Shown: piece by piece, positions 38,501 through 50,900 of the stretch
Numbering within the stretch: the stretch's first letter is position 1
Layout: each line of letters begins with the position of its first letter
Source: Chrysoperla carnea
Taxonomy: Eukaryota; Arthropoda; Insecta; Neuroptera; Chrysopidae
Assembly (NCBI RefSeq): GCF_905475395.1
Contig: NC_058338.1
Coordinates: 37,330,935-37,394,934 of the forward strand
Length of the DNA: 64,000 nucleotides
Direction: 5' to 3'
Translations under genes and position numbers: made by a program
The notes under the pieces: generated by a model
What the model was told of the DNA's origin: nothing
The model's database searches: none
Seen by the model: the letters and a program-made list of their open reading frames with translations, nothing else

Positions 38501-41442
38501 TTGATTTCCGAGTTTGCAAATGGATTGGCAGCGGCATATGTACGCTTTGATGTATACGAAATGTATTCTTCATTGTCATTTTCTTCTTCCTTTTCCGTGT
38601 TCACAATTTTTTTCGTTTTTTGTGTTAAAATATCTTCTAACGCATGCCCATTACAAAAACATTTATATAAATTATGAATCATACACCAAGGTAAAACATT
38701 TTTTAATTGTATCATATTTTCCAAAATTGGTATAATTTCTTGTTTAAGCGTAACTGGTGGCTTATCTTCTAAATCATTTTTAAAATTTATTGGTACACTT
38801 AAATCTTCAGAACTTTGATTTGATTTTTCTTCCTGGCCCCAAATACGAAGTGATCGTCTTGTTTTAGGTTTTTCTGGTACTTCTGCTTCAAAATTATGAA
38901 TTTTTTTAAGTTCGGCACAATTTTTAACATATTCCGTATATTTCTGTGGAATTTTTTTCACACGCTTACGACGTTCTCGACAACCATCGCCAACTACAAT
39001 AGTTTGATCATTAGCTTTAATAACTGTTTGAGTAAATTTTCGTTCTTCTTTTGCTAAGTTTTTATGCGCCTGATCTCTTATATGACCCATTGTCTTTGCT
39101 GATAATATATTTGAACCTTCTGGTAAGGTAATATATTGATGACCGCGTTGTTTATCGGATATTTTTATTGAACGACACTGGCATTGTAACATACAATCCT
39201 CACGACCACAATGTTGAGGCCACTCTACTCCCGAATCATAACAAACACACCCCATGCGACATTCAGCCTTCATACAATTTTCATTTTTGATGCGTTTAGC
39301 TTTTTTTTCAGGTTGCATATCCACTTCAATGACTTGAACACTCAATCGTTTCAATTCTCTTTCTGTTTTCAGTAAACTTGGTAATTTTCGTTTACGCGAG
39401 GTGGAAAGTATTGCGTGTACATCGTCTGAAACTTGTGTAACAGGTAAAAATGACGAATTCGATTCCTCAAATTTAGGACAATCTGGACAATAATTTATAT
39501 TTGCATTATCGAGCACTGGAGTCTCTAAATATTTTAATATACTATCCATAACAGACTTTACTTGAGATTCGACTGAAGATTTATCTGCTGAATTTTCTTC
39601 TAACTTTTCATCTTTTACAATATCGTCTTTAGTATTATGCAAAAAAATTGAACTTTTAACAATTTTCTTTCTTTTCATTAAAACTTTATGTTGATCGTTG
39701 GAATATTTTAATGGAAAATCAAAAATATTTTTATTATCTTGAATCACAGCAGAAGCGGCAAAATTTGCCCACAAGTCTGAAATAAAACCTTTTTCAGATA
39801 CTTCTGTTTGCACGTACGGTCGAATTTTTGGATCCATTTCTTTACCACATTCAGAATGTACTTGCAAAAAAACTTTTGGTAATGATACAACCACAGTCTC
39901 CCAATTACTATTTTTCAATTGATCTAAGAAGGGTTTTTTACACAATGGTCCTGGTTTATATTTACAACCACTATCACTAAACATTGCTTTGTAATTTGGT
40001 TTAATTTCCTTAAAACTAATTTCATCAACTATTTGTACATTTTGGTAATACAAGTTTTTGTTTTCAGTTCGAATTAAATTTTCTGTTAAACGAATTGCAA
40101 CATCATCGAAACTGCCAGTAATTTGTATGATTTCATTATTGTTAGTAATTACTTGCGATGCAGATTGATTAGTTTCATTTTTCATTGCAGTTTTCCAGCA
40201 TTCTCGTGTTATGGGCATCGATTGATTCTTTAAAGTATCTCTGATTTCATTTATCGTTTCAATTCGATGCCGTTTCTCATCACGTTTCAATTGTTTTAAA
40301 AGTGTAGTTTCATTTATTTCCATTTCATGTAATAAATCTTTTTGTCGGTCATTTTCAATCATTTTTCTTTTTTCTGCTAAGGTTTTTGCCTTACATTTTT
40401 TATCGGAATTTTTCGCAATAGATTTAACCGTAGGATTTGCATTTTGCGAGCTCATTACTTTAAAATGATCAATCTTTGAAATGGATTCTTCGGCAATCAA
40501 TTTCGGAACTTCATAACTTATATTCAATTTTGCATTTGTTAAAAATTTATCTAATGCTTCACTTTCAAAAGCAGATTTTGTGGATATTTCCAATGTTTCT
40601 GGTAAATCCATTGATTTATCATCAATTGGTTTATCAATACTAACTGTTGGGAATTGTGAATTAGAATTTGTTTTCAAAAATTGTTTTCCACGCCAACCTT
40701 TTATTTTAGTAATGTCTTTTGTTTTGGTTGGTTTTATTGGAGACGAAGAATCTCCAAGAATTTCGGAGATCAAACTATTTTCTGAAATACGGTTCTCAGG
40801 TTTTGGGTCACTATCATCTTCTACTATTCTTTCTTCCAACGGCTTGTTAATTTGTAAAGTATTATCATTTTCAATATTTAAATTTGTATGATTTTCGGAA
40901 GATGTACTAGGTTTTGGAGAAATTCTTTGACTTATTTCTATCGAATTGCTTGAGTAATTATTAGAATTTAATTCAGGTTTTAAATTTGCTTTAGGTTTGA
41001 CTATTAATGGAGGTGGATTAATTCTTTTAAAATTCCGTAATAAATCTAACTGTTCACGAATTTTGTTTCTAACCGCATCATTGTCTACAATCTCCTCCTT
41101 CGTATCGGAAATTTTGTTTATCCCTTTTTTACGTATTTTGCGCTTATATTTAGTTATTATTTTTTTATAATTTTTCTTCAATGATTTTAATCGACGTTTT
41201 TTAACTATTGTACTCAATTTGTATGAGATCACACTGTACTTATATAACTTATCGATCTTTTTCGATTTGCATAATGTGTATAATTTATTAAATTTATTAA
41301 CAACATTTTTTATTGTTGTTATCTTATAATTAGATAATAAATTATTCATGGACAATGGTTCTTTAATGTCGGGTTTGCGAAATGCCTGACGCCTTTCGAA
41401 GAAGTCATTTTTTATTGTTTTGCTATTTTGAGTTTCAGACAT
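31733..41442 (-). CDS. MGA-domain-like nuclear protein, 4 exons, 2147 aa
   Basis: Exons are 36161-41442, 34490-34613, 34228-34431 and 31733-32566; all junctions keep phase and the total is 2148 codons with stop. The start context is CAAAATG. In order: a very basic stretch at about residues 75-105; K/E/S-rich disordered sequence; a cluster of eight cysteines at 723-756 (C-x4-C-x3-C-x-C-x10-C-x4-C-x3-C-x-C), which resembles the conserved cysteine domain of the MAX-associated factor MGA; a folded-looking region at about 1250-1510 (WFMLILENDF, TVRFLIPRN, GYAVPGLLERIFFGPYDL); then KLLRRFVHFVPIDF and a leucine-zipper-like helix at the start of exon 4. Unlike vertebrate MGA, I see no T-box and no bHLH. 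Several acidic-flanked hydrophobic motifs resemble SUMO-interaction motifs. Nuclear chromatin or transcription work is inferred from composition and the cysteine domain. The symbol is withheld because orthology to MGA is unproven. Confidence 0.78.
32899..33370 (+). repeat. LINE-like 3' tail, copy 2, in MGA-like intron 3
   Basis: Matches 11028-11460 over most of its length (ATACCCGCCTACTTCACTGG, GATGATCATAGATGGAGCAG, CGCTAGTTTTTACGTGAAAG, a shorter CAAA tail). Confidence 0.65.
33618..33639. repeat. 22-bp perfect palindrome
   Basis: Two 11-bp halves, CTTATGTAATT and AATTACATAAG, with no spacer, in MGA-like intron 3. Confidence 0.85.
33750..34170 (+). repeat. Family-G copy in MGA-like intron 3
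   Basis: Contains AAAATCACCTAATTAGACCA, GATAACTCAAAAACGAAAAG and GGTCAATTGGGTTATGGGAC, with many substitutions relative to the other copies. Confidence 0.65.
34228..34431 (-). CDS. MGA-like gene exon 3
   Basis: 68 codons, phase 0 at both ends, starting VICKKGLFDLTELTSNDIDD and continuing as a charged helical segment (RERDKLLERQATLVLQKYIY). The acceptor is TTTCTGTAG and the donor ATG|GTAAGT. Confidence 0.85.
34490..34613 (-). CDS. MGA-like gene exon 2
   Basis: 124 bp encoding LLRRFVHFVPIDFQIRMFLV and onward to ELRGHH. The acceptor is TTATTGCAG and the donor CATCAT|GTATGA. Its first base completes the lysine codon begun in exon 1. The intron to exon 3 is only 58 bp. Confidence 0.85.
34780..35505 (-). 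mobile_element. Small TIR element split by an insertion (family F)
   Basis: Segments 34780-34914 and about 35453-35505 together match, in reverse, the uninterrupted copy at 27281-27463. The outer ends are CTCTGCGTCACAAAATCTGC and CAGATTTTGTGACGCTAAG. Confidence 0.75.
34915..35452 (-). mobile_element. Insertion of the TTTTTATACCATG family, about 538 bp (family G)
   Basis: Because it splits a family-F element, its limits can be read: in its forward direction it starts TTTTTATACCATGCATATAT and ends ...ATTGTTTG. It includes a GTCCGTCCGTCCGTC tract, CACCTAATTAGTCCA and TCAATTGGGTCTTGGGTCC. No ORF. The class is unknown; similar GTCCGTCTG tracts occur in many insect retroelements. Confidence 0.7.
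35507..36058. mobile_element. Long-TIR MITE copy in MGA-like intron 1 (family A)
   Basis: About 550 bp, starting GTAGACCGTGGGACATCAC, with both arms recognisable (GATGACGTCATATTTGAG on the left, ACGACGTCATCATACTCATT on the right). It lies 100 bp downstream of the exon 1 donor. Confidence 0.8.
36161..41442 (-). CDS. MGA-like gene exon 1 (giant coding exon)
   Basis: Single open exon of 1760 codons plus 2 nt, holding the basic N-terminus, the eight-cysteine cluster (about 39174-39276) and the WFMLILENDF region (about 36900-37270). The real donor is GACAA|GTAAGT at 36159-36160; the ORF itself runs only one codon further. Around 38000-38070 there is a short tandem amino-acid repeat (SAESKTIK, SAESKIT). 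The many plus-strand ORFs across this exon are shadows. Confidence 0.88.
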
Positions 41443-44400
41443 TTTGAGGCAATTTAATTAAATGTAGAATATACAAAACAATTAACCGCATGCTTGAACA
41501 ACGGCATACTTTCTGAAAAAAGGCAAAAAAAAAATTTCTTTAATTTGGTTTTTTGATTTTCCCAGTATTTGTAAAACAGTTGGTAGAAGAAATGTATTCA
41601 TTATTTTATCAGTATAAATTTTCATTATTTTTCTATAATTATTTAAAAATATGCTTTATATTCTAATATTTTATAGTTAACATTCATTTTATATATTCAT
41701 CGAATATTAATTAAACGTAATTTTGTACATAAATATGAAAATTGTACCTTTTCGTTAATAATGATAATGCCAGTGACATCTAGTAACAGCGATTTATAAC
41801 ATAATAGCACTTAAATTAATATTATTAATTTATAAAATGTTTATTATTTATAAATACTCAAATATTTATTAATCAATTATCATATATTAAACACATTCTA
41901 ATGATAATTAACTATAATTATGAATAATAACAAAAGTAACACATTAACACGTGAAAACATATGCAGTCATTATGGCGGATAGGTGGTTTTCCGAGTTCCG
42001 GTTATCATTGCTTGACAATGATCTTCGTATCATAAATAAAATGTTTATGCTTTTGTTTTATGTCAAGCATGTATTTAAATTATTTAACTAATTTTTTAAA
42101 ACACTTTTAAATAAATTTAATAAGCACTAAATACTGTGTGTCTGTGTCATTATTTATAATAATATCACACAGTTGAATACGTTTAACCGATAAAAAATAT
42201 TCGACTCCATTTGCAATTTAAACATGGCCGACAAATGTATTTAAAATGGCGGTGGTTCCTTTTTCTGTTTGTTTTGCAACAATCGAATTGCAAAAACTAA
42301 CTTTTCTTTCCTGATTTATTCATTTATAACCTTTTTCTCTATTTATAAATAATAATTATTAATGCTATAACAATTATTTTTACAATTAATATATATTTAT
42401 AAAAACGTTAGAAAATCAAAATTTTCTTCGATTTACAGGTATTATAAATCAAATTAAAATTTGTTATATATTTATGACATTTGAGCAAATAATATGAAAA
42501 ATTTATAAAATTAAACATATTATTATAGATGCTATAGATAACTAAAACGTGATTAAATAATTGCAATATGGACGCGAATACATAATGCAAACATCATAGT
42601 TTAAAATTACAAAGCTACTAGACTATAAATTTTAAATTTATTTTCGAACGAAGTAAACACGTACTATTTTAATTTTAAACATAAACAAATTTAATATCTT
42701 TCTTGTTAATTGAAGAATGAAAGATTGATAATAATTATCATATTATGTGGATTGTTTGACAGACGCTACTGACTAAATTGTATGACACATTAAATTTTTT
42801 TTTTTTTGCCAAAAAGTCATAAAAACCAAAGATTTTTAAAAAAAAGTTATTAAAACTAATATTTTATAATTCATAAGTATTTACCATTGGTATTAACTAA
42901 TATCGATTCGAAGCTTATTTATAAATTGATAAAAACATAACCTGTCATTTTGTAACGTTTAAATATTAACTATTGTTATCATAATCAATGAAAACCGCGC
43001 CGTAACTGATTTTATAATTATGGTTATTTTTTACTTCTTATTAATTTTGTAAAAATCTTTTCGAATAATAATTAATTTGATCTTTTATTTTAATGTGTAC
43101 ATAAACGATTAAACATTAATAAGCAGAAATCAGAACAATTGATATGAAAAAATTCTATTATTATTTTTTAGTATTCCTTATTCAGAGAGTGAAAACGATG
43201 AATATTTATGGGGACCAACTCAAAACCTTTTCGCAAAAAAGCCACAACTGTTTTCCGAAAATAATAACAGATTGAATTTGGATACAGTTAAACATGTATT
43301 TATTCAAACATAGACTCAAAAGTTTCGAATTATAATAATTATTTTTTAAGTGGTCGTATTACAATTAAAGATCCTCACCATAATTTCATTTTAAAATCAC
43401 GATTCACTTATGTTTCGAAATTTATTAAATTATACTAAATTATTTATAACCTATATAATAAAATGAATGAAAATGTCTTCTATCTTAGTCCAACTAATTG
43501 CTGCCAGTCCGAAAAAATAAACTGCACTTGCGCTTATGACATGATGAAAAGGTCTATTGAACTAACTTGCAATTGCGCAAATGAAATGTACTAGCAACTG
43601 GCTGTGCATTTATTGCATGTGCTCATGCGTAAAGAATTTTGCATTACTTTTAAAGCAAACGGTTTTTATATATTTTTATTCAAAGACCTTTAGATTACTT
43701 TAAACGTAAAATAACCCATTTCTGATTTGAATCTCTAAGTCTACTTATTTACGTTAGTAAAACTTCTATTAGTCCTTTTTTTAAGTTAGGGGCCATAATA
43801 ATTAATGTTTAAATTAAACACGATTATTGACAAAGTTTTACGGTGATGACTATTAATTTTTAATAATAATACCCTTAGAATTTTTTATAAATTAAATTAC
43901 CGCTGGGTGTATCGATTTCGATATACCATGTAAAATTTATTCCGATCTTTACATCGAAAAGTATAACAAAATGACAAAATAATCTGTGTAATTGATTGTT
44001 TTTTTTTTTTTTTTTTCTTTTGTTTTTTTTTTTTTTCAAGGGAGACCTTATTTCAAATTAAAAATTAATTAACTAACTTATAATTTTCTTGACCGAAAAA
44101 AAGTTTCTAATCAGACCCTTTTAAAAAAATACTTTCGGCGATTTCTAATATAGCCCTGTAAATACTAAATCGACAGTATAGTATGGTAATAAAATATTTC
44201 ATAATATTTTACCAGGATCGAATGGTCGTTTGCAGATTATACAACACCTAAGGTGATAATCTGGTAAAATATTCCCCCAACCAGCAGATTATTCCATTGT
44301 TAAAGACCTAGTCGACAATATTCTACACAATGGAGTGCTTGAAATTGAAGTTTCATCATTCGTTTATTTTATTCCCAAAAGGATTCCATAAAAATGGTGA

Positions 44401-44800
44401 ATGAAAATTTATATTTTCGCACTCTTTATTGTGTGAGCTATATCTCATTTTAAAAGAAGCTTCTGAAGGCGTGTGTATTTGCTTATTTGTTATTTTTTAT
44501 AGAATTCAACATACAACACGACATTTCGAGTTGTAGATGCTCTCTCTCTTGACGTTATTAAAGATTTGACTTTTCAAGATTTTCTAGATGATTACTCACC
44601 TTGGTATATACCAAATTAGTACAGAAAAATTTCTCAACAAAAATATGTTTATAAAAAATACTTTATTTCAATCATTGTTTCTTTTAAAATCTACATCAAT
44701 TTTTATATTGTATGTACACAATTTATTAAATAAAATTTGAATATTGATTGAAAATATTAATTAACAAAAAAAAAAAAACATGATTTTAATAATCTACAAC
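41443..44800. other. Intergenic: MGA-like promoter side and THOC2 downstream
   Basis: No coding exon on either strand. Around 41940-42290 the sequence has several CpGs and short GC patches (ATGGCGGATAGG, AAACATGGCCGAC), a plausible 5' UTR or promoter zone for the MGA-like gene. Confidence 0.4.
43999..44036. repeat. Poly(T) tract
   Basis: Thirty-eight bases, nearly all T, in the MGA-THOC2 intergenic region. A similar tract is at 51309-51361. Confidence 0.85.
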
Positions 44801-44806
44801 TTTATT
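44801..44806 (-). terminator. Poly(A) signal of THOC2
   Basis: AATAAA on the minus strand 72 nt after the TAA codon, in an otherwise AT-rich 3' UTR. Confidence 0.5.
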
Positions 44807-44877
44807 ATACATTAAATGAGACCAAATTAAAAAAAATAAAATTAATAATTCTAAAGTAATTAAATTATGCATTTGTA

Positions 44878-44994
44878 TTAATGATGACGCCTACTGTCGT
44901 GCTTTTGACTTCGACTGTAAAACGGATATTGTTTATCTCTTGTATCAATTCGATCATGTGATCGATCTCTTTCACGACTGTAAGGTGATTTTTC
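44878..44994 (-). CDS. THOC2: THOC2 terminal exon
   Basis: 38 codons plus TAA at 44878-44880: [20 protein letters not shown] to the C-terminus SRRHH. The acceptor is CTATTATAG. The Arg/Ser/His-rich end fits the family's disordered, RNA-contacting tail. Confidence 0.9.
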   Translation of the reverse strand, partial: EKSPYSRERDRSHDRIDTRDKQYPFYSRSQKHDSRRHH

Positions 44995-47900
44995 CTATAA
45001 TAGAATAAATAAATCAATTTAAAATGATTGTAGGTATTTAAAAAAAATTTAAATTTTAATTAATATTTTTTCTCACAGATAGAAATAATAATGTATATGT
45101 TTATTTCAGCAACGTTTCAGTAAAAATTTGTCCTGGAAAAATATTTTGTTATTTTTTGGATGCCTGAGGAAAGTCAAATTTTGACCATAACGTTGCTGAA
45201 ATAAAAATATATTGAAAAATAAACATTATTATTTGTCCACATTCCTGTGAGAAAAAATATTAATTTATCAATCTTGAATACGGATTTATATGTTAATTTA
45301 CCTGACTTCGACTATGATGATGTTTTTCTCGTATGTGTGGCGCTTCAATTAAGTCTCCATTTTGATGACTGGATAATTTAGCAGCTATACAAAAATAGAA
45401 ATAATTATTTATTTTAAAATTAAATAATTTGTATAGCGTTTTCAATGCCTAAGAAGTTACTTTCAGTAAGAATAAGTAAAACGGTCAACTTAGTTAAGGA
45501 TGACGGAAATATTTTCAAGTCAGCTTAAAGTAGATTAATACACATTACATATAATCATAATATTTAATATTAATTATAAATCAATAAAAAATTAATACTA
45601 AAGCATATGCAGGATATTTAAACAATTAATTCGATTAATAATTATCTCCACTTTTTTTTAATAAAAAAATTATCAAAACAATTTTTAACAGAAATAATAT
45701 GTAAGTGAAAAAAATATACATTCACCAGTTATAGACTCTCAGGCCCCATACTTTCCGCGGCAAGCGTATATCCTTTCAATCACATTAATAAGCCATTTAA
45801 TAACTTCTTTTTATAAACTTTACAAATAACTGAAAGATATTCAGTAAAATTAATTCAGCATAGGTATGTGAAAAATTTGTATCGTATTGATTTCATATTA
45901 GCTTAAAAATGCAACGATTAGTATGCGAGCAAAATAATTTTGAAATCGCAAATAGAAAAAGCTATTGTTTTTACAATGGTAGTATAAAATTGTTAACGAA
46001 AAGTACAAGCTTGATTAAATCCTAAATGGGATATCAGTTTTCATATTGTTAATTACCTTTTTCTTCATCCTTTCTTCGCTTTTGTTCTGCTTGTAGTAAA
46101 GCTTCCTCAACTGCTCGATCCTAAGAATTAATAACCATACATTATTAATAATTTATTTAAAGACATTCACTTAAATCGATCAGCTATCTTACTTGAATGT
46201 ACTTAATGATCGAAATACGTGAATATTGAAAGGAAAATTATGATCACATTTCTGATCGTCGGGCTTTAATGAAGAAGAACGAAAAAAAAATTATTTAATT
46301 ATTACAGGCTAATTTTATGTTAACTAATGATTTTTCTTCTGTTGTTTATGAAAATCATCATTCCATACTTTTTTGACGGCTCCAAATGGCTGCCAAATTG
46401 TCGCAAATATACTGCTGTCGGAAATATGTGGCATGAATATACTTGCTATATTGGCAAGTATGGCATGATGGTTTTCGTAATGATTATTCGAAAATAATTG
46501 GTTAAAAGAATTAGACTATAGCAAATACAATAACTCAAAAAGAAATTTTGTTAACGACCTTTGATTACGCCCCGACGACCAGCGCTGTGGCCATCATTTT
46601 CCTTTTAATAATCACATAAGGCCTATTAAAGGGTCGCCATACTGTTTTTTTATTTTAATAGTTACGTAAGTCTTATTAAGGGGTCGTAATAAATAGTTTT
46701 GTAATTTTGTGTCAATACTGCAAGTCGACAAGATATTTTTAAAATCATATTTAAAAAAGGGTTTTGTGTGAAATGGTTGTTTTACCGACCTAGAATAAAT
46801 AAGAAATTTGATATAAAGATGGGTGGTTTTGTTTGTTTTTCATTTTAATACTCTTTGATAGCCCGAATCATTGTGAGCAGAAAATAAAGGAAAATTTTTT
46901 GTTGATTCTTCAGAAGTGTGAACAGAGTCGGCGACAGAAACAGATAAAGGGGTTTATCATTTGAAAGTTGGAATTGGTGATATTTTCCCACTTTTTTAAA
47001 TCAAGAGGATCTAAGAAAAATGGGTTATATGCGCTAGTTCAAAATGTAAAAAAAAATGAAAATATTCTGATGAACTTATTACCCTGTTAATTAATTTCCG
47101 TTGTACATAAATCTAATATAAAAAAATTAATTTGCAGGTTGGGCGGAAGGGATGTCATTTTACACGCCCTTTATAGTTTTTAGAAAACTCTAATAGCAAA
47201 TGTAATTGGACATAATTTATTCTATGAATGCTACTGCAAGATACTAATAGTGGAATTGACATTTAAGCCAAGAGCAAATCGATTTTATCACAATTTCAAA
47301 ACTCATTACGAGACAAAATAATTTGATTTTAGTGAATATAAATGAATTAAAAAAGAAAATTACTCTTTTTCGCCCAAGTTTTCGTTCCCGGCGTAGTTCT
47401 TTTTCTTCATCCGTTTGTTTTTCTCGTTTATCTTTTGATTTTGAAGAGCGTTCTTTTTTTTCGGATTTTTCAGTTCGTTCAACAGCCGATGATGGTGATA
47501 TATACTCGCTACTGCTGTTTTGTGATAATGTTAAACTCGTACTGCCACCTCTGCGTTCACGATCTTCATGTTTTTGATTCTGCAGACATATACGTTGAGG
47601 CACAATCAATTTTTGCGAGCGCAGCTGATAGCGGCGTGCCCGACTTTATCCGTACGAACTCATCCGCTTGCTGCCTTCATTTTTGTTTAACTTGATCATC
47701 AACAACTCAAGAGCCACATGTTTATCAGTTTATTTTTATTTTTAAAATATATACTCGATAAAAATGAGTCTTTTAGGTTATATTACCGGGAAACTACACA
47801 TGAAATCAATGATATATTCGTTGAAATTATTTCCTGTTTTATTAAATTTAAAGTTTAATATAAAATTAGACCATATTCTTCGGTTCGACATTGTCATTAT

Positions 47901-50900
47901 AAAAATGATCAAAATAATTAACTGTACAAGTATCGTAATTTCATGTGTGTTTCCAAGAATACAATAGTAAAAAAAAGTTTGAAAACATTTCAACGTTTAT
48001 ATACCTGTTAAAGTATAAGTCGTCAATAAAAACTAATTAACAAATATTATTTATATAGCTTCTAATTGGAATAATCATTTCTAGCTATGAAATATTATTC
48101 ATGCCTAATATCCCTACAAATTTATAAGTTCTATCAAATAAATAATTATAATTTAGAAACTAAATAAAAATTTAAATTTTTAATTTTTTAGTAAATGGAA
48201 GACTGTGAAAATCTAATTTACGTACAATCTCACGTTTGATGATCATGTGGTCAATCTAAGATCATAATATTATAAGATCCTCGATAAGGCGCCTCGAGCG
48301 CCAATCATTAATAATAGGGTTCTGCATTAAACTTCAATACAAAAATTTATATTACTTATATAAATTGATATTTAGCAAAATTATCAATTTTCGTAAAACA
48401 AGTTGAAAAATAATTATCCAAATTTGGAACGCATAATCTTAAATTTAAATAAGGAGCGCTGGGTTTTTTGTAGAAAAACTTAAGTATCTAATTATTGTAT
48501 AAAATGTATGTGTTTTAAAATGATTTTCAAACTTTTTTCACTAATATATTAATGCATATATAGCCTACCTACATCAGTTTAATTTTGTAGTAAATGTTCC
48601 ACAATTTAGTTAACATTAATAATATATTAACTTCTTTTTTCTTCGGTAAATCTTTAATATTTTTCTATAGAAACTTTTTTTTTTTTATTTAGTTTATTTA
48701 AAGTCATAAACTACAATATCATCGTGGGACTGGGTTGTTTTCAGAAACCGAAAATTTTCATAATGAGACGAAAAAAATTTTCGTTAATTCTAGTGTTATG
48801 ATTTCGAATAGGTACTTCAGTAAACGACATTTTTTGTTTGATGAAAATACAAAGAAAATATAGTTAAAGAGATATTATTCGTCATATAAATTGTGAAACA
48901 TTTTATAATTCAAATATTTTCAAAATTAATAAAAAATTGTTCACACGAATTAAAAAAACCATTACCCCAATCCAATATATTTTATGAGCAAGAAATTTTA
49001 AACTTTAAAAAAAAAAATTAACGGATCCGTACAATCTTCATGAAGAACACGCATCAAACAAATAGACTGTAATGGAATACGACATTTTTTAAATTTTCTG
49101 ATCAAAAGTTATAAGGTCGAGGTTCCGCATATATCCTAATTAATTTAACCAATTATCTAAGTACTTCATAAATGTATAAAATTTTCAATACATAACTTAT
49201 TGAGTGGATCTGTACCATTGATAACTATAAATTTATGATTTTTGATGTAAATAAAATTATACGCTTAGAGGCATTCATATATGCAGTTTGTTCCAGAAAT
49301 CCTTATCGACCCTTCGAAGAAAAATATGTAGGGTAGGTTCGACATAAACAAAAGTTGTTGAGCTTAGAGTAGAATATCACAAAAAAGACCTTATATTTTA
49401 CTTTGATGTTCAGGATCATCAAAAGTCAATCAAAGTTTGTAACTTAGAGATAAATGAATACCTAACATTCGAAAGTTATTTCTTATATCATAGGTAACAA
49501 TTTTTCGAAATATGAATGAATTCACCCGAATTCGGATGCAAAATTCTCGCTCTTTATAACCATTTTGCTGAATCTATAATATGTTGATCTTACATTCGAA
49601 CAACTTACTGATTTAAAGTGATTCTATCTCTTATCGGTTACGAGCTCGAGTTGACTTGACCTTGGATGTCAAAGTCATATTTAAGATACCCGTTTGAGTC
49701 CAACAACTTTTCCTACAAGATATTTTTCATTAAAACGAGGCTAAAGATCTTGGATAATATACATAAATACGTATTTGAGATTTTGTTGACCTCGAAAAAT
49801 TTTAAAGCATTTATTTTATGTATCTTAGATTGGCAGCTCACATTTTTTAATTTTTTTAATTCTTGCTCATATAGACCTTAATAGCATAGTATTCTGATAC
49901 ATGACATACAGTTGTTCGCTGTTTAAATCAATGTTTTTCGTTTTATATATTTGCACCTTTTAAGTCACATTTATACAGTTACACAGAATAGTTTTTTGTA
50001 AAAATCTCAATCACTGACATAAATGGCGCGACGTCCCGATCGCAAGGAGGTTAGATAAACTTTTGATCAGAAAGGTATAAAGAACATTTAATTTTATTAA
50101 CAGCCAATACGACAGAAATGGATTTTCCATAATAACAAAAAAGGATTTTGTGATGTTAAAAAATAGAAATTTTTGGAGGTTTCAAACGCGCATCATCACA
50201 AACTTATTTGCACGTTTACTTTTCAACTATTTTGCTTAATAAAATTTCCTTGGTTAAAGGTTAAAATAAAAATAAATTACAAAAATATTAATCAGTAAAA
50301 AAGTAAGTAATATTTAAAATCGGTAAGGGGCTTATATGTTCAAACTTTATAGTTGATTTGGCCATTAGAACAAAAATCGCTTCTTGTAAATAAAAATTTT
50401 TTCAAAAATTGAATAAACAATTGACAACGACATTTGAATAATAACCTATTTTATGTTCGAATATAGGCGGAAAACAACGATTTTTTTATTACAGATGTGT
50501 TCAGTTTTTTTAATCGATAGTGTGAATATTAATTTTGATATTATATTAAGAGATAATTTCAAACATAGATTTAGAACATTAACAACTATGTTACCATTAG
50601 AATGACAAAAAAAAATCCCTTTTCCATTGTTTTCTTTGAGTATCCACTTACCTGTTATCACATAAACACATAAACGAGCTTGAGATGGAAGATTGGGCTG
50701 AAGTTTTCCAAGGAAAAACAAAGTCTATTATTTATGTATTTTAAATAATGTAATGAAACGAACACTTAATTGTTCAGAAAAAAATGTCCGATCACACAAT
50801 TGGTTTTAAAATTAAATGCATATTCACACTAACAAATTAAATTCTCTTCTTGTTATTTCTTCAAAATAATCTTCTTTAATTGACGAATTACCAGTTTTCC

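Noticed and set aside
50658..50730. Possible THOC2 exon with a good donor (ACAG|GTAAGT)
   Set aside because: None of its open frames gives a phase that fits the neighbours, and the 38-bp microexon at 51553 already completes the frame.
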